Part shown: positions 20,979-31,054 of the stretch, in pieces
Numbering within the stretch: the first letter of the stretch is position 1
How the letters are laid out: each line of letters begins with the position of its first letter
Assembly (NCBI RefSeq): GCF_000227135.1
Contig: NC_018250.1
Span: 231,501-295,500 of the forward strand
DNA: 64,000 nt
Reading direction: 5' to 3'
Source: Leishmania donovani
Taxonomy: Eukaryota > Euglenozoa > Kinetoplastea > Trypanosomatida > Trypanosomatidae
Notes under the pieces: generated by a model
Databases searched by the model: none
Seen by the model: only the letters and a program-made list of their open reading frames with translations
What the model was told of the DNA's origin: nothing
Made by a program: the position numbers and the translations under genes

Positions 20979-22064
20979 GCGGGTGTCCGCTATCTGCATA
21001 TTTTGGGGCACCCACGATGGCTGCGGCTGCTTTGGTGTGAGGGTGCACAGGGGCCCTCGTGCAGTTTCTGACCAGCACCATCCCACCACGCGACGGCACC
21101 GTGGAGCACCGTTGATTCAAGCCGTGCCATGTAGGAGTAGCGGAGGCGATTCGTTAACGGACCACATTCGTGCGGGCAGACCCCCCCCCTGCGCTCGGCA
21201 GGCCGAGACGTGGGCACTTTGTTGGCCTCGGCAGCGTTCGGGCCGATGCGGGGCGTGGGCTGGATGTGCACGCGGAGAAGGCGTGGGTGGCGATGCTCCT
21301 CCAGGCACGCGCGTGCAGCGGAGAGCTGCTGCTGGTCGCGGTGCCGCGCACCGGCGCGTGTGCGCCTTGTGTTGGGGGATGCTCATCCAGCTGCCTGGCG
21401 TGCTCCAGTGTCCAGCGCGCCACCTTGCAGGGGACGAATCGTAGCGTGCCCTGCATGACATCCTTGCCCGCGGAGGATGTGGGAAGTGTGGTGTGATGAG
21501 CACAGATGGCGTGGTGCCGTGCCGGCGTCCGGTTGCGCTGCACGCTCGGGGGGGAGGGGGGGGTCCACCACCATGATGAGGCGAAGAGGGTCCAGGAGGG
21601 ATGGTTGTGTGACTGGGCATGCAAGCCTTGCCATCTTCGACGTGTTCTTGTGGGCGCGAACACAGAGGGCGGAGCGATGGTGTGGGAGAGCCATGATGCG
21701 GCGAGTGTGGTGCGGGCCGCGGTTGGGCCTCTGAGGCGCCGTGATGTACGCAGCCGAGTGTGCCGGCGTAAGGTCGACAAACGCCGCGGCTGTCTCGGTG
21801 TACCTTGGTGGCGCGGCACCGGCTTGTTGGGGTGGAGGATCAAGCCGAGGGAGTCTACAGCGGAGAGGGGTAAGGATGGAGGCCGTACGGGCGCGGCTGG
21901 AGCCTGTCTCGCAGAATGATCGCGCAGTCGTCGCGAGGCGATTCGCTGAAGGGGCTTTTTGTGCCGGGTGCCGGTCGGCGTCACAGGGCAGGGCGGTAGG
22001 GCGCGGGACCACCACCGGGCATGCGCGGCATCAGGAGGGGCCCATTGTGCCCCTACACCCTTTT

Positions 22065-22251
22065 CTATGTAGCGGCAACGCGGCCGGTGGCAACACTCTT
22101 CTTGTAGATGTCCAGCCGCGCTCTCTTGCCGTGCACTGGGAAGGCCTTGAAGCTCTCAGGGTGAACCTTGTCGACGCCCGGGGAGGAGCCGCTGCGGAAC
22201 AAGTAGTATACAAGGAAAGGATAACGTGAACAGCGGAAAGATGGTGCTCAT
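22065..22251 (-). pseudogene. Possible tiny gene with one frameshift
   Basis: On the minus strand an ATG at 22249-22251 opens a hydrophobic stretch (MSTIFPLFTLSFP). One base out of frame follows a protein-like segment (VYYLFRSGSSPGVDKVHP, then SFKAFPVHGKRARLDIYKKS) that stops at TAG 22065-22067. The span is 187 bases, one more than 62 codons. The codon use (AAG, CTG, GCC, GTG) resembles the neighbouring genes, unlike the surrounding repeats. It could be a ~61-residue single-pass membrane protein broken by a sequencing error or mutation, or chance. I do not recognise the family. Confidence 0.35.
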
Positions 22252-23098
22252 GCCAGAGGGGTCTCCGTGGTTGGGTTGGTGAAAAAAGCTTCTTTGGTCT
22301 TTCTCGCCGTATGCGGCGTCAACGTTGCGAATAGCCTCCCCATCCGTGCCCATCGAGGGCAACACACATATGTGTGTGCAGATGAAAGAAGCGCATGCAA
22401 GCAAGCGTGCGTGCGCGTTGTGCTAGCTCATCTACACTGTTTTTCATGCCTTCCCTCCCCCTCCCCCTAAAACTAATTATAACATGTATATATATATAAT
22501 ACAGATGCCATTCAAGTACATCGACCAAAGATAGCAGAGAACGTTGCAAAAGGGTGAGGTGGTGGTGGGAGTGGTGGTGGGGAGGCAGACGACGTGGTGT
22601 CAGCCTTGATAAGCACTTTCCCTTTTTGTTTCTTCTGTGTGCGTGTGCGCGCGCGTTCCGTTGGCTGGGGTGTTCCGTGAACCACAACAGAGTGGACAGG
22701 GAAAAGGTAAGAGGAGGGTGTACACCGCTCTAGTGTACGTCGCGCAGCAATGGCAGCACTACAACCTCCCCTCCACAAGATATCGTGCAGCTAAGATGGC
22801 GGCAGAATATGGAACAATAACTTCAAAAAAAAAAGCACACAGGCAACCCTTGTGTCCATGGGCACCTCGCTACTACTTCCTCTGCCCTCCTCCTCTTCCG
22901 CATGGAGGGCAGCGCAGGGTGTCGACACACGTATACCCTTACATACGGAAACAACGAAAAAAAAAACGGGGAAGGGGAAGACGTGGAATCACGCACCAGC
23001 CCCCCGCTGCACACCACTCAACGTGAATCCTCCTCCTCCTCCAAATCGCCATTAGTCATCCCCTGTGGCCGTAGATGGCCACACCATGCGGCCGCACA
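22252..23098. other. Intergenic: 3' flank of E1 gene
   Basis: Non-coding. Contains a short TA run near 22485-22499, GGT-rich patches at 22557-22590 and a short A-run near 22824-22835. Confidence 0.6.
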
Positions 23099-26000
23099 TT
23101 AGAAGCGATAGCGGTAGCGGATGATGGGCACATCAACATCGTCGTTGTCGCCAATCATGCCGGTGACGACGAGGTCAAAGTAGTCGATGCCGTCCTGAGC
23201 CTTTTCGCCTTTATCTTGCGCAACCTCTGAGACACGCTTCTCCTTGTCCTTCGCCTTCCCTCCAAACTCGGTGTAGATCATTTTTCCATTCTTGAGCGCA
23301 ATCATGAACACTTCGAGCTCGTAGCGGTCGTGCAGTAGCTGCACCAGCTCCTTGACAAGCATGTCACGACCCTCCGAGACGTCGATGCGGTCCCAGATGC
23401 CCCATCGCAGCTTCTTGCCGCTCGGCAGTGCGTACAAGTGACTCGGCGCGATGATCGGGTCCGAAAAGGCAATGAATGGGAGAGCGATATTCACAAAGGC
23501 GCTGCGGAAAAGCGTTACCAGCTTCTCGGGCTCCTCATCTGCGTCAAGGTAGAACTTGTTGTGGTTGCTGCCCGTCCCATTCACTGCGGGCTTCCGCGCG
23601 TGATGGAACTGGATGAGAAGGTACTTGAGCATTTCAAAGCCGACGAGCCCCGTGACGAGAGACGTGGTTGTCACCATGGCAGGGATGATGTTGCCTGCGA
23701 TGCGTTTTGTCTGGTTGAAGTCTGCGACAGGGATGCTGTAGGCTCGAGCGCGCAGGTTGGAGCAGTACGTGATAAACTGCACGTGGTGATTTGTGATGTC
23801 GTCCTTGTCGAACTCCTCGGCACTCATGCGGCGCGAGCCGAAGTGGGCAACCGGGGGCAGCTGCTCCACTGTCAGCCCGCTGGAAGACGACGTCTGCTGC
23901 GATGTCTGACTCTCAGACGTGGCGAACACGGCGTGGCGCGGTACAAAGTCGGGCACTGTCACGGCCGCCGCCAGTCTTGCCGTTTCCTCCTTGGAGAGCG
24001 AGAAGGCCGGTAGCTGGTACACTTTGGCGAAGAGGCAGGCGCAGTGGTAGACAAACTCGGTGTCCTGTTCCGAACTGACGTCGAACTCCTGTGGCGTCGG
24101 CGGCTTCTTTGCACCGCTCCAGAACAGCTGCCCGTCCTCGTTGCGCTTGTCAAGCGGGATGTTGTGCAGGAGCTGGCGGAAGCCGTCGTTGAAGTGCTCT
24201 TGGTACAGAAGACGCGCGAGTCGTACACAGTTTTGCTCATTTTGGGGCCATCGGCTCAGCGCGTCGTTCACATTCTGCACGACCGCATCAGCAGCAGCCG
24301 GGTCGTTGCGCAGACTGTTCGCGAAGGCGACCGGGTCGTTCAGGTACTGGTTCACGTCCGCTGGCACACTGACGAAGAGCAAGTGAAACAGATCACGGGC
24401 CCACTGAATCGTGTGCTCGATCGCGTTCGGGAAGTTCTTGAGCGTGCAGAGCGGGATGCCCTTCTCCGGCGGGTCGTAGCTGCTGCTGTAGCTCTCCGTC
24501 ACAAAGGGGATAACGGGCTGCATGTTGCACTTCGTGCCGAGCGTTCCGCTCTCCAGCAGCGGCTTCTGATAAAACAGGCAGCGGCTGTCCACGTACTTGC
24601 GACTCATGACGTTGTCCAGCGCATTGAGGATGACCGCCTGTTGCGCCCAAAAGTCCTCGTTAAAAATCGCCTCCGTCTCCGGTCCCATCTTGGCCTCGTA
24701 CGCCGTTATCTTCACCTCGGCGTTGATGTGGCCGGCCGCCTCAGCTGCCACGACGGACTTTGGGCGGCCAATGTGGTGGCTGCGGAAGAGGAACTGTCGA
24801 GACAGGTTGCTCATCTCAATCGTGTCCATGTCCGTGATGGACACCTCGCCGAAACCCATCAAAGCAGCGTTCTTGATGAGCTCGCAGCCGAGCGCGCCGG
24901 CGCCGACGATGAACGCCTTCTGCTGCCGTAGGTACTCCTGAAACGTGTGGCCGAGCACTGCCTCCTGGCCAGCATACCGCGATCGCGCCGCCGGCGCATC
25001 GGGGAACACCGCCACCGACGAGGACAAGGCTGACGCAGAGACGGTCTTCGCTCCGTACTGCCACACCTGCAGCACCTCACGCGCGTCATAGTACACCCAC
25101 TGGTGCAGCGGTGTAAACTTTCCGCTGCACACCTTCAGCGCCTCCTGCGCCGCCATGCCACCAATAAAGCACGCCATCGGGTTCAGGTCGCCGCCAAAGA
25201 CAGGCAACAGCGTGCGCATGACGGTTGCCTCTGCGTTCGGGTTAATGGCCTGCGCCGCCTTCACGACAGCCTCCACTTCAGCCGGCGAGGTTGGCGCGCA
25301 GCCGTGGCGGGCGACCGCAGTGAACATCGCATGCAGCGTGTTGGCTGCCGTGCACTTCTCCTCTTTGTCAAAGACCATGAGGCACTCGGGGTTGTCGAGA
25401 CACTCGCCGAGCGTTCTGTAGTGCTCCCTACGCCCCTTCTTGGTGGTGTGCAGGTAAGCACTCGTCCCGACATTGATGATAGTGCCAGCGCTGACGAGCT
25501 CCGAAACGCCTTTCAGGCGCATAGTGTGTGGCGAGATGACCTCGGCCACCTCGAACAATTTCCACGCCGATGGCGTCGCCGGCTCCGTCGTGTTGGCCTG
25601 CGGCAGCTCCTTGAGGCCTGTAAAGTATACCTTGCTGCCTGCCTCACATTCGTGGTTTTTTTCCTCGTGCAACGTGACGAGACCATCCGACGACATGGCC
25701 GTCACCACGCACGTGACCGTGTCCTCGCCGTCCGTGTCCACAATGTCCAAAGATTCGCCGCCGTCCACAAAGATGCAGCCGCAAACGCCGCGGCTCTCGC
25801 AGCTGATGAACTTCACCTTGTTCGCCCGCGCCACCTTGTTCGCCGCCGCTAGGGTGGACGTGTAGGCATTTGTGTAGATCACCACATGCACCGCGGGAAT
25901 GTGCAAGAGCGGGTCGCCGCTAACGGACGAGACCTCGACGAAACGGTTGAGCTCCTTGGCGGCCTGCGCCACAGCAGCACCACGTGCCTTTCCTACATCA

Positions 26001-26233
26001 TCCGGCCGCAAAAAGAAGTTCGTGCCGAGATCCTCGATGGTCACCACAGCGTCGTCCAGCACCTTGACGCTCTTCACGCCAGTGAGCACAACGTTCTTGA
26101 TAATCTCTGCACTGAGGCCTGTGGCGCCGACGACGAGCACATGCGTCGAGCCGTATTTCGCCTGCGTCTCCGACCCTACGACGTACTCCTGGCGGCTGTA
26201 CAACTGTCGTTTTTGCTCCTCCTCGGACAACAT
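23099..26233 (-). CDS. UBA1: Ubiquitin-activating enzyme E1
   Basis: The open frame begins further upstream with GTG, but the first ATG is at 26231-26233 (MLSEEEQKRQLYSRQEYVVG, the usual E1 start), giving 1044 residues, close to yeast Uba1. Order: inactive adenylation domain with VVGATGLSAE (about 34-43), first catalytic half-domain, active adenylation domain with GAGALGCE (444-451) and DMDTIEMSNLSRQF (468-481), the catalytic Cys596 in IPLCTLKNFPN, second catalytic half-domain with GLVGFEMLKY near its end, and a C-terminal ubiquitin-fold domain ending YRYRF. It forms ubiquitin adenylate and then the E1 thioester, feeding E2 enzymes. All key residues are present. It could be one of several E1 paralogues; UBA1 is the best match by length and the Cys motif. 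Confidence 0.97.
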   Translation of the reverse strand: MLSEEEQKRQLYSRQEYVVGSETQAKYGSTHVLVVGATGLSAEIIKNVVLTGVKSVKVLDDAVVTIEDLGTNFFLRPDDVGKARGAAVAQAAKELNRFVEVSSVSGDPLLHIPAVHVVIYTNAYTSTLAAANKVARANKVKFISCESRGVCGCIFVDGGESLDIVDTDGEDTVTCVVTAMSSDGLVTLHEEKNHECEAGSKVYFTGLKELPQANTTEPATPSAWKLFEVAEVISPHTMRLKGVSELVSAGTIINVGTSAYLHTTKKGRREHYRTLGECLDNPECLMVFDKEEKCTAANTLHAMFTAVARHGCAPTSPAEVEAVVKAAQAINPNAEATVMRTLLPVFGGDLNPMACFIGGMAAQEALKVCSGKFTPLHQWVYYDAREVLQVWQYGAKTVSASALSSSVAVFPDAPAARSRYAGQEAVLGHTFQEYLRQQKAFIVGAGALGCELIKNAALMGFGEVSITDMDTIEMSNLSRQFLFRSHHIGRPKSVVAAEAAGHINAEVKITAYEAKMGPETEAIFNEDFWAQQAVILNALDNVMSRKYVDSRCLFYQKPLLESGTLGTKCNMQPVIPFVTESYSSSYDPPEKGIPLCTLKNFPNAIEHTIQWARDLFHLLFVSVPADVNQYLNDPVAFANSLRNDPAAADAVVQNVNDALSRWPQNEQNCVRLARLLYQEHFNDGFRQLLHNIPLDKRNEDGQLFWSGAKKPPTPQEFDVSSEQDTEFVYHCACLFAKVYQLPAFSLSKEETARLAAAVTVPDFVPRHAVFATSESQTSQQTSSSSGLTVEQLPPVAHFGSRRMSAEEFDKDDITNHHVQFITYCSNLRARAYSIPVADFNQTKRIAGNIIPAMVTTTSLVTGLVGFEMLKYLLIQFHHARKPAVNGTGSNHNKFYLDADEEPEKLVTLFRSAFVNIALPFIAFSDPIIAPSHLYALPSGKKLRWGIWDRIDVSEGRDMLVKELVQLLHDRYELEVFMIALKNGKMIYTEFGGKAKDKEKRVSEVAQDKGEKAQDGIDYFDLVVTGMIGDNDDVDVPIIRYRYRF

Positions 26234-27060
26234 GATGCCTGCTTGCGTGGCGCGCGCGCCTGAGTGTGAGTGCGTGGTACCTTTACCTGCGTCCGTGAAA
26301 GCAAAAACCACGAAAAAATGAAAAAGAACCCCACTGAGACGAAGTCCAATCTGCTCCTGCTATGGAGGTGACAGAGAAGAGAACCGGCGACGAGCGCGGG
26401 GGTTAGGGCGAGAGCGAATGAGTTCTAATAACGTAATCGAATATCAAACAAAACAGGTCAAAAAAAAAGCGGGGCGCCGCCTCCAACCACAACAAAGGTA
26501 TAGCCGGCGAGAAAAGGAGAGAAAAGAGAACCACGGTGAACATGAAGCTGATGGATGACGCGAGAGCGCAGCGCACCAGCAGGAGAGGCAGGAAAAGGCA
26601 GGAAGAGATGGAGTGGTGAGATGGGGAAGGGGGTGAGATGCGCAAGAAGAAACCAACAAAAGACGACATCACCACAGCAGCAGGGACGCACCTTTCAATC
26701 TCCAACCTCCCTCGTGTTGGTCGTTGCTTGCATGCTCTTGCTTCGGTTCAGTGTGTTGGTTGCGCAGTCTCTGAAAAAAAAAAACGATGAAAAGCAGCAC
26801 ACAGCGAAGCAGCTCTACAAGAGTGAGACAAAGGAGCATGCTCCTCGCTACTGACGAATCACTTTTCTGCACGCCGAAGCCCATGCTTTGTGAGCTGGTA
26901 TGCTTGCGTATTCGTGATTCAAGGCAGCTCGTGCACGAGAGCGGCAACGATTTTATTATCTTCTTTTTCTGCTCAACACGTCCATTTCTCTGTCTTCAAA
27001 CATTTGATGATACTCACACGCTACCCTACCAGGCCCTGTCACCAGGCGCCTCCCCCCCCC
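26234..27060. other. Intergenic: 5' flank of E1 gene
   Basis: Non-coding, purine-rich on the plus strand with short A-runs near 26460 and 26774. Confidence 0.6.
26360..26384 (-). promoter_or_regulatory. Candidate trans-splice acceptor for E1 gene
   Basis: Minus-strand pyrimidine tract (plus 26364-26384: ttctcttctctgtcacctcc on the minus strand) followed by ATAG, with AG at plus 26360-26361, about 127 bases before the ATG. Confidence 0.4.
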
Positions 27061-27234
27061 ACGCACACACACATCCGCGTGTGTGCGAAGCAGCGCTAGA
27101 CACGCGCGTGCGTTACAGCGGTGCGCCGACTCGGCCATCCGAGCACGGCCCCAACCTCCAGCTTTGCCCACACGCCTCGCAGATCGCTTCGCAGCAACTG
27201 CCATCATGCAGGTCGCCACCTCGCACATCCCCCT

Positions 27235-27767
27235 CGCGGTGGCGCTCAGGCTCGCCACCACACCAGCAACAGCAGCAAGGGCCGGGGGGTGGCATACGTT
27301 CAAGTCACGCTTACGCTTCGCCTAACCGCATGTATGGCACAAGCGTGCTCGCTGTCGCAGGTCGCTCAGGCGCAACGCCCTCCAGGACCTCACCACCGGC
27401 ATCAGCAACGATACATCGCTCTGGCCTCGCTATGTCGTAGGCGCTTGACTGNNNNNNNNNNNNNNNNNNNNNNNNNNNNNNNNNNNNNNNNNNNNNNNNN
27501 NNNNNNNNNNNNNNNNNNNNNNNNNNNNNNNNNNNNNNNNNNNNNNNNNNCGCGGTGGCGCTCAGGCTCGCCACCACACCAGCAACAGCAGCAAGGGCCG
27601 GGGGGTGGCATACGTTCAAGTCACGCTTACGCTTCGCCTAACCGCATGTATGGCACAAGCGTGCTCGCTGTCGCAGGTCGCTCAGGCGCAACGCCCTCCA
27701 GGACCTCACCACCGGCATCAGCAACGATACATCGCTCTGGCCTCGCTATGTCGTAGGCGCTTGACTG
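27235..27767. other. Duplicated contig end around a gap
   Basis: 27235-27451 and 27551-27767 (217 bases each) read identically and flank the 99-N gap. This is the mark of two overlapping contig ends that were not merged. Confidence 0.9.
27452..27550. other. Assembly gap, 99 N
   Basis: Run of N of the default size used three times in this window. Confidence 0.99.
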
Positions 27768-29029
27768 TGTCGCGACAGGAGGCGGCTCGGCATGAGCAGG
27801 GGATAAGGAGGAGCTGCCGGGCCTCCCCACACATAGAGTGGGGGTACTAGACCCTTATACTGTGCTGGGGCGCCCCCGTCACGAGGATGTGCGTTGACGA
27901 TGCCAAAAAATGAAAACGAGAGCAGGAGTCGAAGAAAGTGTAAGAAGAAGAGCACTCAGGAGAAATGCAAGAGGACGATGATGGACAGCCGTTGAGGGAA
28001 GCATAAGCAGCCCTTCTCTACGACACCCCCTTCCTATCCCCTCGAGTTTGCTCCAAGGATGCGTGAGATACAGGGTAGGCTACTTCGCTGTTCGTGCCCT
28101 CCTGCTCCATCACGCACGCAGCTGCGGTTCGTCGCCAGTTCGCTGGAGTTCATGGAAGTAAAGATCATGCGTCTGTGGCTGCCGACATGTGAATGAGCCG
28201 AGGCAGGGAGCCGTACTTTGCTCGTCGTTGCGCGCACTCCTGATTTTTTCCTTCTCGAGGCAGCGAGGGGCTGTGCCTGCTTGCTGTGAGTGTTGACTGC
28301 GAAGCACTCACATGCATGCAGCCGGCCCGCTGCGATGTGCAGAGGGGGGGGAGGAGAGTGGGGGGGAGGGGGTAGGAAAGATGATCGGAGAACCGGCGCG
28401 AGGAGTTTCTTTTTGTGGGCACGCATATTTAATAACGAGACATCTTCATACGAGCGTGGCCTTAAACGCCCTCATGTCTGCCTGGCCGTCGGTGTCTACT
28501 TGGCCCTATGTTCGTGCAAGCGCATGCTGCTTCTAGATCGAGTCGGCAACGTCACGAAAACACACACACACACGCACACATGCACACACAGCTGTACTGA
28601 AAAACGAGTGAGCAACAAAGAAGGGGACGAACAACCAAACATAACAGTAAAAAAAAAAAAGAATGCCGAAAAGGAAACGGTCAGAGGTGAGAACATACAT
28701 ATATGTATGTATATAGAGAGAGATCGTCGGAGAGAGTCAAGAGACAGCCCGTGAGGCAGAGAAAGCCGCAAGAGACGCCTTCGCCAACAACAACACGAAG
28801 AAAGAAAGCCCGATAATCATTAAACAGAAAAACCGGAAGAGGAGAAATAATAACGACACTGAAAAACTCAGAAAAAAAACAGAGATCTAGTGTGTGTTGA
28901 TGGTTTCTCTTTTGCCCAGCAGAGAGGAGGCGGAGCGGCGTAACAGTCGCGCAAGGGGAGGGGAGGGGTGTCGGCGGGATGGGGGGGGGTCTGTAGGGGG
29001 GGGGTCTGTAGGGGGAGGGGGTGGGGGAA

Positions 29030-29128
29030 NNNNNNNNNNNNNNNNNNNNNNNNNNNNNNNNNNNNNNNNNNNNNNNNNNNNNNNNNNNNNNNNNNNNNNN
29101 NNNNNNNNNNNNNNNNNNNNNNNNNNNN
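29030..29128. other. Assembly gap, 99 N
   Basis: Run of N placed between G-homopolymer sequence and the inverted retroposon fragment. Confidence 0.99.
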
Positions 29129-29164
29129 ACGCACGCGCGTGTCTAGCGCTGCTTCGCAAACACG
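29129..29164 (+). mobile_element. SIDER-like fragment, inverted relative to copy 2
   Basis: The bases after the gap (acgcacgcgcgtgtctagcg, then ctgcttcgcaaacacgcgg) are the reverse complement of 27076-27111 with one difference. This is the 3' end of the same element on the plus strand; the rest would lie in the gap or is missing. Confidence 0.7.
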
Positions 29165-31054
29165 CGGATGGGGGTGGGGGTGGGGGGGGGGGGGGGGTGG
29201 GGGAATGCCAGGTGAAAGATGTACAGATCGAAAACAACAACAAAAAGGAAGTAAACAAAAAAGAATCGATAAAACAGAAATATAAGCACAACGTGAGGTG
29301 GTGAGGGCGGGTGGGGTGGGTGGGTAGTGAGGGTGGGGGGTATGTTTCAACACTGCTGCACACATACATGACTGCCACCTCCCCTTTCTGCTTTTGCTTT
29401 GTATTCTCTCCCTCCCTCTATCGCCGTAGCCGCCCGCCGGCCCGCCCTTTCCTCAAAGCCCACCAGCACGTATTGGCGCCAAATTGTGAACCACCAGAGC
29501 GAGCGCGCGCGTGTTTCTCCACACCACAGAAGCGAAAACAAGAAAACTAAAAATACGAGATGGATGGTAATACATGAGCCTACAAAGCATAGAGGATGAG
29601 AAAGCGAGCGCGTGGGAAGGAGAGAGGTGGCGGTGATAGAGGAAGGAAAAGAGCAGAGGCATGTGATCACACACGCATACTCTGGCACACAAGTATGTGA
29701 GAGGAGACTCGAAGTAGCTCCACACGCACGACACGCAGATGGAGAGGAAAGGGCGAATCACGAAAAGACAAAAACAAGAGAAAGAATGTGTCTGTCATGG
29801 ACGACACACAAGAAGAGAGCAATGCACACTCGAGATGAAACAAGACAGACAAAAACAGCAACCAGCTCAATATCCATCTCTCCAGGGTACAGGGGGCGGG
29901 GGTGGGGGAGGGGGAGGAAGAAAGGACAAGAAAGATCACAGAAAAGAAGAACACGCAGGTGAAGCAGTCGGCGTGGAAAGGGAAGCGATCGAGCTCACCA
30001 ACACGGAGAAGGAAGAGTGCGATGGACAGGGGTGGGAGAAAGCGGAGACGAGCAGCATTGTCCCACACGCCGGCCCCAAGAATGCATCCGCTGACACTCC
30101 TTTTTTTCTTGTTTGGCGCTTACGTGCCTCGCCCATCGAACATATCTCTTCTCTTTATTTTCTTGTTGCTGCCTGTGTGCCTGAGCGTGACTCGACCATC
30201 CTGATCCAAGCGAGGGCCAATGGGAAGGGGGAGGAGGGAGGGTACAGTGAACAAAGACAAACAAAAAAATTAGTGTTGCCACCAACGCGAACACGCAGAG
30301 AGAGAGAACGAGAGACGGACACAGAGGAACACGTCTCGCCCCCCCCCCTTCTCTCTCGCCTGTCCTCTCCAAAATCCCTTCGCCGCAAACGGTGGAGGCA
30401 AGAAAGCCTTGTCCGGGGGGGAGGGGGTAGAACGGACTAAAGACCCATCAACCAAATAAAAAAAAACGCTGTTGAGTGAACCCATACAATGACACGACAA
30501 AAAAGGTGAAACGCAAAACAGGGAAGATGAGGGAATGGGCGTGTGAGTCGGGGCAGGAGGGCGGGGATCGGGCAAAAAAGGGCCGACGGAGCCTTTAAGG
30601 TGTCGTCGAAGAACGGAAAGAGGAGTCACAAGCGACACAGTTACAGTGACAGTGAACAGGGGCGGGCGGGCGGTTCAACAGTAAAATGAAAAGGCAGGGA
30701 GGGGTGGCCTCACGATAACGCCAGCGAAGAGAAACAGTGAGGATGGCAAGTCACAAAAGAAAAACTGAGCGATCGAGCGAGTGCGTGGAGTGCAAGACAG
30801 TGTAAAGAGGGAGCTTAATCCACTATACAGTTCTGCAGAGCAGGTGGTAAGATTCTTTAGACGGAGCAGAGTCCCCCCCCCTCGTCCCTCGATGCTGGAA
30901 CTCCTCTCCTTCGATTCATTATGCACATACTGTGCTACCACCACGACGACCTAGATGCGTGACCGCCTCGAACCTCTCCAGCAGAGGCACACTCTGCCGG
31001 CTCATCCCTTCGAAGGCACGCGCTGACCCAGTCGCGCAAGTGGAGCGCTCGGCT

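Larger units (their letters stand above)
19945..22010 (-). mobile_element. Degenerate ingi/L1Tc-type non-LTR retroelement (DIRE-like), copy 1
   Basis: The minus strand carries a frame-shattered reverse transcriptase. One frame shows TAAAFVDLT (21790-21764, the motif-A region) and SLLDPLRLIMVVD (21601-21563, the region normally reading GVPQGSxLGPLLF). In a second frame the catalytic Ala-Asp-Asp position reads Ala-His-His (21501-21493), followed by KDVMQGTLR. Further on, a third frame shows AVAWWDGAG and a second one HTKAAAAIVGAPKY, like the post-RT region of ingi elements. After the assembly gap the 3' end (20204-19950) matches the element at 62.8-63.5 kb, and an A-rich stretch follows (plus 19905-19915 reads as Ts). 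No frame stays open across the domain, so it is dead. Boundaries are approximate and the family name is inferred from motif order. Confidence 0.72.
27079..27890 (-). mobile_element. SIDER-like degenerate retroposon, copy 2 (with 5' signature)
   Basis: Corrected for the duplicated contig end, this is copy 1 plus extra 5' sequence. On the minus strand the 5' end (27890-27832) reads cgtgacgggggcgccccagc then agggtctagtaccccc; the agggtctagtac core resembles the 77-79-base promoter signature of trypanosomatid ingi/L1Tc/SIDER elements as I recall it. The 3' end is gcttcgcacacacgcgg at plus 27076-27092. It lies in the 3' flank of the kinesin gene, in sense orientation. SIDER2 elements in this position are known to promote mRNA instability; whether this one does is not shown. 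Confidence 0.7.
27891..31054. other. Intergenic: 3' flank of kinesin gene
   Basis: No credible gene. Contents: a GC-rich stretch 28020-28330, CA repeats near 28560-28588, very long G-runs at 28980-29028 and 29165-29200 beside a gap, GGT repeats 29295-29340, and purine-rich sequence to 30500. Confidence 0.6.

Noticed and set aside
20264..21120. Open frames spanning the N run
   Set aside because: Openness is an artefact of translating N; no real residues support them.
23438..25865. Plus-strand frames opposite E1 (up to 295 codons)
   Set aside because: Shadow frames of a fully convincing minus-strand gene.
26402..26412. Single ttaggg, a telomere-repeat unit
   Set aside because: Only isolated copies (here and near 53315); no tandem array.
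26403..26947. Short minus-strand Cys/Phe/Leu-rich frames upstream of E1
   Set aside because: Translated pyrimidine tracts of the splice region, not genes.
28555..28600. CA repeats considered as a CRISPR-like or minisatellite array
   Set aside because: Simple dinucleotide microsatellite; no spacers.
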